DNA of 64,000 bases from Chlorops oryzae. Lineage: Eukaryota; Arthropoda; Insecta; Diptera; Chloropidae. A program made the translations under genes and the position numbers. A model generated the notes under the pieces. That model saw only the letters and a list, made by a program, of their open reading frames with translations. It was not told the DNA's origin and did not search any database. Shown here one piece after another: positions 56,043-64,000 of the stretch. The first letter of the stretch is position 1; each line of letters opens with the position of its first letter. The stretch spans positions 11,267,163-11,331,162 of the forward strand of contig CM035808.1 of the NCBI GenBank assembly GCA_020466095.1, given 5' to 3'.

Positions 56043-59000
56043 GAAAGAGACAAAAAGATGGAAAAAATAAAATGAGCTCTTTTATTCGAAATATTTTGGC
56101 CAAGAATTTCTCGAGGTATTTTCTGTGAGCTGCGATGGCATATCAAATAACTTTTCTCACATTTTCAATTAATAAGAATCGAACGTAAATGGGAGCTTCA
56201 CATTAACATAAAAATGATTTTGTGGCATGTTTGCATAACATTACCAAAAAATTTTTTGGAATTATTTCCTAATAAATGGAATAATTAAAACGTCCCTTAC
56301 CCGTACCGTGGAGCAATAAAATTTCAAAATAGTCGAGGTGAAAAAAATCAGATTTTCGGCATGGAATCCTTTCAAGAATAGCACAATCTCTCATAAGAAT
56401 TCAAAACTCAGATCCCTTCTCTGTCCAGGAGAATTCTCCAAGTCAAAAGCATATACTTATAGCAAAGAATCTTCACGGGCTATGAATGCAAAGCTCTCTT
56501 GTTCGGGTTGTTCCCTTGAGTAGCAACAACTCATAAAATATGCTGCAAATTTAACCTTAAAAGCAATACTTAAATTATATGTATTTTATTAAAGAATTTG
56601 TTTTGGTTATGGAAACTTCTTCAGGAATTTAACAACAGAATTTATGGCCTTCGAGGCCGTTACTGTGGCATCAATTACAGAATTATGCTAGAAACTATTT
56701 CAATTAAAAGGTCAATAAAAATATTGCAAATCACCGAAGTGTGATGTTTACAATGCCCCGACGATGTTTTCATATGTCGCTCGACTGCCTTCCAATGTTT
56801 GTTAAAGTAATTGCGGGCATTTGACCCTTTGCAATCAGGATTTGTTGTTTCCATCGACATAAGATGTGGTGAAACAGTACCTTTTCGAGGTCAAGATGAA
56901 TTTTGCCTTTCCTTGAATTAATGTCAGTTGAAAGTTTTATGGTTCCATTTTAACAGAGGACAAACATTTTAGGATAGTTTTGAAGCTCGTTCTCATATAC
57001 AATAAGTTTTCATGAAGTTGTTCAACGATTTTGATTAATTTTGCATTGATTTTTGTGTTTGAATGAAACAAAAGCTAAAACTAAAGGAGTCTAAAGGAAT
57101 GAAATATTGAATTCTTCATACTGCACACATGAATTCGACACCAATTAGTAAGCAAAGTGGTACGTATTTGTCATGTAGAGCTATGCTATGGTGTTGAATG
57201 CAAAAGGTGTCCTCTTCTGCGTAACAAGAAGAAATGATGAACGATTTGTGTGACAGAGGAAAGGAATGAAAGCTTAACTTAACCAAGCAGTGTTTAACAA
57301 CGCCCCAAGCCAGATCGAAATTTTCCACTGAGCTGGTCTTTTGATGACATTTGATGCTCCGCTTTTTCACTTTCTGTCCTTCGAAGCGCGAATGGGAATG
57401 ATGCTGTGAAGACTTGATTACCACATTGACTTATTCGCAGCTGGAATTTTTCGTTGAAATTTCAAATGTGACTGCGTTACAGAATTTGCACACGAAAAAC
57501 AATGGAAGACAATCAACAGAATAAACAAAGTGTTCATATATCCGTCTTCATAACATTTTCAAGAGAAAAAAAATATGCTATCATTTGGAAAGTATCTTTG
57601 CTCGAAGGAGGCACGCAGCATTTGTCATAGGCGAAGGCGTGTGCAACCAAAGACCGTGAAAATTGGAGATAAAATTTTTATTTGATCTAATACAAGGGAC
57701 CACAATATAATACTGATAAAAATAAAATAAATGAAAAAAAAAAATGGGGCAAAAGAATTCTGTTTAAGACTGCATAGAAAACAAGCTACTTTATTTGGTA
57801 TCCACTCGAGAAGTGCTCAAGTCATTTTTCACGCCATAAAAACGTGTAATGCAAGAAAAATAAACAACGTGCACAGAATATGTTGGTCGGGTGGGTCTAA
57901 GTAGAACAAAACTCCACTGAGGATAAGTGTTTCATACTCTAATGGTGTGAGCTAAAATGTAAGAACACAAGGACGTGCCCCATCAAATGGTTATAATATT
58001 TGAAAGGACAAAAAGGAAAATGGAGCATACAACGAATAATGAAAAAATATGGCATACCAAGTCCATGTCCGCTGACTGAGCAACATAAATTTGAGCACGA
58101 AACAACAAGTGGTTGCGACAATAATACACAAAAGTACTCGTGCTCGAAGTCATTGCTGCTACGGATAGACGGAAGCCAAGCATTTTCCTATTTGAAAGGG
58201 TGAAAACTGTAAAGGCTAGTTAAGTCAGTGTCGATACGGAAAGGAACTATACTTCAATTTATGTGTTTTTGTGTTTGTTTGCTTGTTTGGTTTAAGAATT
58301 TAATAAAAAAAAAAAGCAAACACATGTTAACTCGTTGTTCATTTTGACTCAAATGTGCGTTGCTATAAATTTTCTTAATGGACATTTTGCGATTGTGTAG
58401 GTCAGTTGGCTGCCTTGCTTTATTTCACTTTCTTTTCGTCGCTTTAATTTTCTTCTCTTTCCAACTTCTCGATTTTGAGCAGTCAAGTTAAGCGTAAAGC
58501 GATTTTGTTTCGAAAATTTCGTAGCATACTTTGCGGCAAATAAAAGTGATCGAAAGTAGATGACTTCACGCTCCATTTAGCCATGTCGTTTAATATTATT
58601 ATTAGTCGAATTTTCGCTTTACCCTGCTCATATTGTGAACAAAGAATATTATTTCTAATGAAATATACAAAATTAATGTTTTTCCGTGGCCGTATGCAAA
58701 TGTATTTGAGACATATAATAGTATTGAAGTCACTTCTTAATCGGTATTTTTTATTTCAATCGGTTTGTTTTGATTTTATCCTTAATGTCCATATCTTTGA
58801 GTGTATTCAAATTTATTAGGGATAAATGTATTCATTGAATTTTATGTTTTACTGTTCTTTTTTAGCAGCACATTCTGTTTAAAAAAGTCACAAAAAATGA
58901 GAATTGAAATGAGATTCTCCACAGAGCGAAAAATTATATTTTTATATTGCTTTCATTTGAAGTGAACGTAGTGAATTCGTAAGAATTAAAGCTCGATATC

Positions 59001-59056
59001 ATATTTAAAGATTTCGGACAAAAACACCTCAATTCCTTTGGTTGAAAAAGAATACA
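56043..59056. other. no confirmed gene
   Basis: Mostly AT-rich. Frames at 57116-57424 (minus, 102 codons) and 58000-58203 (plus, 67 codons) have no recognised motif. May be intronic to the minus-strand exon candidate. Confidence 0.35.
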
Positions 59057-60477
59057 TCAAGAGAAAGAGAGAGTGAGAGAGAGATAGTCAGAGAGTGAGA
59101 GAGAGAGAGTGAGAAAGTGAAGAGTGAGAGAGTGAAGAGTGAGAGAGTGAGAGAGTGAGAGAGTGAGAGAGTGAGAGAGTAGAGAGTGAGAGAGTGAGAG
59201 AGTGAGAGAGTGAGAGAGTGAGAGAGTGAGAGATGAGAGGTGAGAGAGTGAGAGGGTGAGAGAGTGAAGAGTGAGAGAGAGAATGAGAGAGAGAGTGAAG
59301 AGAGAGTGAGAGAGAGAGTGAGAGAAGAGAGAGAGAGGTGAGAGAGAGTGAGAGAGGTGAGAGAGAGAGTGAGAGAAGTGAGAGAGAGTGAGAGAGAGTG
59401 AGAGAGAGTGAGAGAGAGTGAGAGAAGTGAGAGAGAGGAAGAGAGTGGAGAGAGTGAGAGAGAGTGAGAAGAGTGAGAGAGTGAGAGGAGTGAGAGAGAG
59501 TGAGGAGAGAGAAAGAGAGAAAGAGAGAAAAGAAAGAGAGAAAGAAAGAGAGAAAAGAGAAAAGAGAGAAAGAGAAAAGAGAAAAGAGAGAAAGAGAGAA
59601 AGAGGAAAGAGAGAAAGAGAGAAAGAGAGAAAGAGAGAAAGAGAGAAGAGAAAAAGAGAGAAAGAGAGAAAGAGAGAAAGAGAGAAAGGAAAGAAAGAAA
59701 GAGAAAAAGAGAGAGAAAGAGAGAGAAAGAGAGAGAAAGAGAGAGAAAGAGAAGAAAGAGAGAGAAAGAGAGAGAAAGAAGAGAAAGAGAGGAAAGAAAG
59801 AAAAAGAGAGAGAAAGAAGAGAAAGAGAGAGAAAGAGAGAGAAAGAGAGAGAAAGGGAGAGAGAAAGAGAGAGAAAGAGAGAGAAGGAGAGAGAAAAGAG
59901 AGGAAAGAAGAGAAAGAGAGAGAAAGAGAGAGAAAGAGAGAGAAAGAGAGAGAAAAGAGAGAGTGAGAGAGTGAGAGATGAGAGAGTGAGAGAGTGAGAG
60001 AGTGAGAGAGTGAGAGAGTGAGAGAGAGAGAGAGAGAGAAAGAGAGTAAGAGAGTAAGAGAGATTGAGAGAAAAAGAGAGAGGGAAAGAAAAAGAGAGGG
60101 AAAGAAAAAGAGAGGGAAAGAAAAAGAGAGTGAGAGAAAAAGAGAGAGATAAAAAGAGAGAGAGAAAGGCAGAGAGAAAGAGAGGGAGAAAGAGAGAGAG
60201 AATGAGAGAGAGAAAGAGAGAGAGAAGATGGAGAAAGAGAGAAACAGAGAAATAGAGAAACAGAGAAAGAGAGAAACAGAGAAAGAGAGAAACAGAGAAA
60301 GAGAGAAACAGAGAAAGAGAGAAACAGAGAAAGAGAGAAACAGAGAAAGAGAGAAACAGAGAAAGAGAGAAACAGAGAAAGAGAGAAACAGAGAAAGAGA
60401 GAAACAGAGAAAGAGAGAAACAGAGAAAGAGAGAAACAGAGAAAGAGAGAAACAGAGAAAGAGAGAAAGACAGAGAG
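59057..60477 (+). repeat. 1.4-kb GA-rich compound microsatellite/minisatellite
   Basis: Purine-only on the plus strand apart from scattered T and C. Four zones: GAGAGTGA-type (59057-59505), GAGAAAGA-type (59506-59955), GTGAGA-type (59956-60070), then GAGAAAG with a regular 16-bp unit GAGAAACAGAGAAAGA from about 60256 to 60470. Long open frames exist in it only because purine repeats lack stop codons; their Arg/Glu/Lys products are not genes. Confidence 0.95.
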
Positions 60478-60681
60478 ATGCGAATAATTCCTTAGTTATC
60501 TTTTTTGGCTATCCAGAATATTTTAGATGGTGCTACTACAGAAAAAGATAACATCTTGGCAATACATAAAACAACTTTCCTTTCATTTGTACTTTATCTA
60601 ACATCCTTGATTTACGACTTAATAGTGTACACAAGTGTATGGCTAACATTAAGCTTCGCTTTATCACATAAATAACTTATA

Positions 60682-60708
60682 ACAGGTTGGCTGATAAGTC
60701 CCCGGTCT
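60682..60708 (+). repeat. mariner terminal inverted repeat, left
   Basis: 27 bp from ACAGGTTGG to CCCCGGTCT, preceded by TA. It matches the right repeat in inverse without a mismatch and is the transposase binding and cleavage site in this family. Confidence 0.95.
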
Positions 60709-60860
60709 GACACATAGATGGCGTCGCTAGTATTAAATGCATATTATTTTTATATAGTGGCAACCTTCAAATGATTCGTGTCAAAATTTGACGTCTGTAA
60801 GTCAATTAGTTTGTGAGATAGAGCGTCTTTTGTGAAGCAACTTTTGTTATTGTGAAAAAA

Positions 60861-61907
60861 ATGGAAAAAAAGGAATTTCGTGTTTTGATAAAATACTGTT
60901 TTCTGAAGGGAAAAAATACAGTGGAAGCAAAAACTTGGCTTGATAATGAGTTTCCGGACTCTGCCCCAGGAAAATCGACAATAATTGATTGGTATGCAAA
61001 ATTCAAGCGTGGTGAAATGAGCACGGAGGACGGTGAACGCAGTGGACGCCCGAAAGAGGTGGTTACCGACGAAAACATCAAAAAAATTCACAAAATGATT
61101 TTGAATGACCGTAAAATGAAGTTGATCGAGATAGCAGAGGCCTTAAAGATATCAAAGGAACGTGTTGGTCATATCATTCATCAATATTTGGATATGAAAA
61201 AGCTCTGTGCAAAATGGGTGCCGCGCGAGCTCACATTTGACCAAAAACAACAACGTGTTGATGATTCTGAGCGGTGTTTGCAGCTGTTAACTCGCAATAC
61301 ACCCGAGTTTTTGCGTCGATATGTGACAATGGATGAAACATGGCTCTATCACTACACTCCTGAGTCCAATCGACAGTCGGCTGAGTGGACAGCGATCGGT
61401 GAACCGTCTCCGAAGCGTGGAAAGACTCAAAAGTCCGCTGGCAAAGTAATGGCCTCTGTTTTTTGGGATGGGCATGGAATAATTTTTATCGATTATCTTC
61501 AGAAGGGAAAAACCATCAACAGTGACTATTATATGTCGTTATTGGAGCGTTTGAAGGTCGAAATCGCCGCAAAACGGCCCCATATGAAGAAGAAAAAAGT
61601 GTTGTTCCACCAAGACAACGCACCGTGCCACAAGTCATTGAGAACGATGGCAAAAATTCATGAATTAGGCTTCGAATTGCTTCCCCACCCACCGTATTCT
61701 CCAGATCTGGCCCCCAGCGACTTTTTCTTGTTTTCAGACCTCAAAAGGATGCTCGCAGGGAAAAAATTTGGCTGCAATGAAGAGGTGATCGCCGAAACTG
61801 AGGCCTATTTTGAGGGAAAACCGAAGGAGTACTACCAAAATGGTATCAACAAATTGGAAGGTCGTTATAATCGTTGTATCGCTCTTGAAGGGAACTATGT
61901 TGAATAA
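60861..61907 (+). CDS. mariner transposase, Himar1-like, intact (348 aa)
   Basis: Cut-and-paste DDD transposase that binds the 27-bp terminal repeats and inserts at TA. I chose the ATG at 60861 (MEKKEFRVLI); upstream in-frame codons are non-ATG. The length is 348 aa, as for Himar1. Residues 1-110 hold the two helix-turn-helix DNA-binding units (FKRGEMSTEDGERSGRP between them). The WVPREL linker is at 119-124. The catalytic aspartates are D158 (VTMDETW), D252 (HQDNAPCH) and D287 (YSPDLAPSD), the last two separated by 34 residues as in mariners. No stop or frameshift. By memory only a few residues differ from the Himar1 consensus, so it may be active. The base composition is less AT-rich than the flanks, fitting recent arrival by horizontal transfer, which is common for mariners. 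Confidence 0.95.
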   Translation: MEKKEFRVLIKYCFLKGKNTVEAKTWLDNEFPDSAPGKSTIIDWYAKFKRGEMSTEDGERSGRPKEVVTDENIKKIHKMILNDRKMKLIEIAEALKISKERVGHIIHQYLDMKKLCAKWVPRELTFDQKQQRVDDSERCLQLLTRNTPEFLRRYVTMDETWLYHYTPESNRQSAEWTAIGEPSPKRGKTQKSAGKVMASVFWDGHGIIFIDYLQKGKTINSDYYMSLLERLKVEIAAKRPHMKKKKVLFHQDNAPCHKSLRTMAKIHELGFELLPHPPYSPDLAPSDFFLFSDLKRMLAGKKFGCNEEVIAETEAYFEGKPKEYYQNGINKLEGRYNRCIALEGNYVE

Positions 61908-61947
61908 TAAAAACGAATTTTGACAAAAAAATGTGTTTTTCTTTGTT

Positions 61948-61974
61948 AGACCGGGGACTTATCAGCCAACCTGT
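61948..61974 (-). repeat. mariner terminal inverted repeat, right
   Basis: Perfect inverse of 60682-60708, followed by TA at 61975-61976. Confidence 0.95.
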
Positions 61975-62094
61975 TATACATAATGCTCAAAGCTATTTGA
62001 TATGTTTGCCTAACGTTGATGACCGGAAAATCTAGCTTACAGGCTTTCCTGTGTGTAAACAGAATAAATAATGAAAGAAACTTAAATCATGAGA

Positions 62095-64000
62095 AGGTAA
62101 AGTCGAATTTTATTCATCGTTATATTATTTGAATGTATATATAAATTTGGACCAAAAGCATTAAAAATGGTGAAAGATTTGGGGCATTTTAATCACTTGA
62201 AAATTGAAGTTTCGACTTTCGACTTAAATGGTTGTTGAATTAAACAAATTGCAGTATTTTATTTGCGGAAATATGCTTTTGTCCTATAATGAATACATAG
62301 TTAGTTAGTCTGTTCTATACCCTTGCCCATAAAAAATTCTGTAGAAAATCAGTATAACATCTGTACAGGAAAGCACTAGTGCAGTATGCACCAGAACTAT
62401 TTTAGTACTTTTGGATAAAATTGGGTAAATTTGCACCAGTTAAATACTAGTGCTGTTTACGGGAAAAAGGTTCTAGAATCGTTGTTCCTTAAGTAAATAA
62501 TGGGAAGAAGCATTTATGGTCAGTCACTATCGATTGATATGTTGTTCAACTTTAATGAACGCATATGATTATTCTAATTATCACTAGTATACTTATGGTG
62601 GAAGCTTATCCAAAAACTGCACTAGTTCTTCTAGTTCTGGTAAAAGTACTAGTTCTTTTCAGAGAATTGCCTAACTGTTTACTACAGGGTAGTTACGGAA
62701 TCTGTGCGACTGCTGTTAGGTCCCTTTATAGATATTTTAAAAGATTCATAAAGATTTTCACCATTCAGGCTTAATATGTATTTCGTGTAGCGTATTCGCT
62801 AGGAACATCGCGTAAAAGTAATGCCAACACTATCCTCTACATTTTCGGGCAACCTACAAGGAAGTGGAAGAGCCAAGAAAGCTCGCATCAATAACATTCA
62901 TTATTTCCCTTAGGGTACTTGAACACAGAATTTCCCTTCATTCAAAATATTTGACGAAAACTTCTTAAAATTATTTTATATATTTACACCAAAAGTAAAT
63001 ACGGGTCGTAGAGAGAAGTCGAGAGACATTGGCTCCCGGCTTTAATTCTAAGCCGGTCACAGATTTTATTATTTTCCCAATTTGTTTGTTTACTTTACCG
63101 GCTGCCAGCATTGTTCATCCATAGACTAGCTATCATTTCATTGTGTTGGTAAACACAGACGCGTGTGAAGGTTGTACGCTCGTAAAAGTGAATATTTTTT
63201 TGTGATTTCGGAGAATTTTTTTGTTATAAGGAGAAAACTTATATCTTTTGAAGGTAAGTATATTTACGTACTTTTAAATTAAACTGAAATCAAGGCTTAA
63301 ATAACTAATTAAAAAAAAAGGCAACAGTAACCTGTGTTGAAAATGTAGAGAGAGTGAGCAATAGACATTCCGGTGTGAGGGAGGCTTGGGTATGCCCAAT
63401 GCTCTCTCCTATATGTTTAGTAATAGAATGAATAAGTTGAGGAAATGTCAGAAGAATAGTTGGATGAAGATGATGTGATAATGATTGACCGAAATTCTCA
63501 AATGACTGATTTTGGGCTCCTTAAATTTAATACAAAAAAGACTGTTGTGCAGTCCGCAATGTGCTCTATGTCGGACAAAACGAAGACATAGGTCATGTCA
63601 CGGCCGAGTTAGTCACATTTGCCAAATTATTGGTTGTCCAAGCCTCCCTACTACAGGGAGCATTGCTTTTTCCTAGTTGAAGTATTTTTAACCGTGGCGC
63701 ATAACTTTTTTTAATAGTTCAAATCTTCATTTATCACATTTTGGTCCGCTATACTGTTAAGAGGCTTAGGTTACCAGGATTGTAAAATTTCTAATATCCC
63801 TGCAGATATGAACATGGTTATCCATTAAAAAAAACTCAATTTTTATATGATTATTTTACTTTGATTGATAAGATAGTATCCTTGATTAATTGAGTGTTTC
63901 GATGTGCAAAGAGCAAAAAAATTTCAGTACATCAGTACAAAAAAAACTTCTATTTGAAGTCATAAATTGATTAGAAGGGGTGAACTTAATTAATAGAAAT
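62095..64000 (+). repeat. large direct repeat, copy 2 (runs off the window)
   Basis: Matches 51429-53380 from about ggtaa at 62097 to the end of the window. It keeps the GTAAGT donor (about 63252) and the CTAGT-rich block, but the small open frame (ATG at 63445) is closed by TAG at 63457-63459. It lacks about 15 bp near 62480. The full length is unknown because the window ends inside it. Confidence 0.85.

Larger units (their letters stand above)
60682..61974 (+). mobile_element. intact Himar1-like mariner transposon
   Basis: 1,293 bp with perfect 27-bp inverted repeats (60682-60708 and 61948-61974, beginning ACAGGTTGGCTGATAAGTCC) flanked by the TA duplication (60680-60681, 61975-61976). It contains one intact transposase gene and short untranslated flanks. 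The terminal repeat and protein match my memory of Himar1, the irritans-subfamily mariner from the horn fly. Everything needed for transposition seems present. Confidence 0.95.

Noticed and set aside
57116..57424. 102-codon minus-strand frame
   Set aside because: No motif or splice support. Length is within chance for 64 kb.
59418..60551. Long plus-strand open frames (up to 182 codons) rich in Arg, Glu and Lys
   Set aside because: They lie wholly in GA repeats, where stop codons cannot form. Several frames are open at once. No real protein.
51429..64000. The two direct repeats as LTRs of one huge retrotransposon
   Set aside because: The 8.7 kb between them hold no gag or pol, only repeats and a mariner, and no primer site follows copy 1.
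1..64000. tRNA or rRNA genes
   Set aside because: I looked for tRNA A/B-box pairs and rRNA-like conserved blocks and saw none. Only the tRNA-Ser complement in the retrotransposon primer site is present.

Overview
This is eukaryotic nuclear DNA, most likely from a higher dipteran fly. The evidence is the AT-rich background with many catacatatgtatg runs, several copies of a (GTCY)n-bearing repeat resembling the dipteran mini-me family, a mariner very close to Himar1 (first described in the horn fly), an errantivirus-like LTR retrotransposon primed by tRNA-Ser, and GT-AG introns. The genus cannot be fixed from the window. I see no rRNA, tRNA, CRISPR array or bacterial-type operon. Most of the window looks like intergenic or intronic DNA loaded with transposable elements, with only faint traces of host genes. 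Layout: 0-5 kb holds small inverted-repeat elements (736-952, 3341-3775) and one mini-me copy (2493-2992). An intact LTR retrotransposon (5051-9840) has LTRs that look identical, a TGTG target duplication, gag, and pol joined by a -1 frameshift site. Two 11-bp-period minisatellites follow (10.8-11.2 kb and 17.93-18.83 kb). At 21.99-23.35 kb three elements are nested inside each other. At 24.5-25.6 kb lie two degenerate mini-me/DINE-like copies. A cluster of MITEs occupies 29.7-31.0 kb and another MITE sits at 33.5-33.9 kb. A decayed mariner is at 34.2-35.5 kb. At 39.4-39.9 kb is a tandem array built from TTAA-CCCTTTA ends. The most interesting object is at 40.08-43.87 kb: about 3.8 kb with near-identical inverted arms of about 874 bp around one two-exon gene. 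Its inferred 557-aa product carries three CxxC pairs and a plausible RNase H-like catalytic layout; I read it as a transposase that I cannot place in any classical superfamily. At 45.0-49.3 kb are a full mini-me copy, a TTAA element with perfect 19-bp ends, and a 5'-truncated non-LTR retrotransposon tail with its own target duplication. Host-gene traces are inferred only. A GC-richer, promoter-like block with two TATCGATA (DRE) sites lies at 46.85-47.78 kb. On the plus strand there are two possible untranslated exons near 50.9-51.43 kb and a short exon encoding a hydrophobic N-terminus that ends at a GTAAGT donor (53572-53653). A small exon-like open frame on the minus strand lies at 55854-56040. 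A segment of about 1.9 kb is present twice in direct orientation (51.43-53.38 kb, and 62.10 kb to the window end). Between the two copies are a long GA-rich array (59.06-60.48 kb) and an intact Himar1-like mariner (60682-61974) with perfect inverted repeats and an uninterrupted 348-aa transposase. All boundaries and similarities were read by eye. Family names rest on remembered motifs and need alignment.
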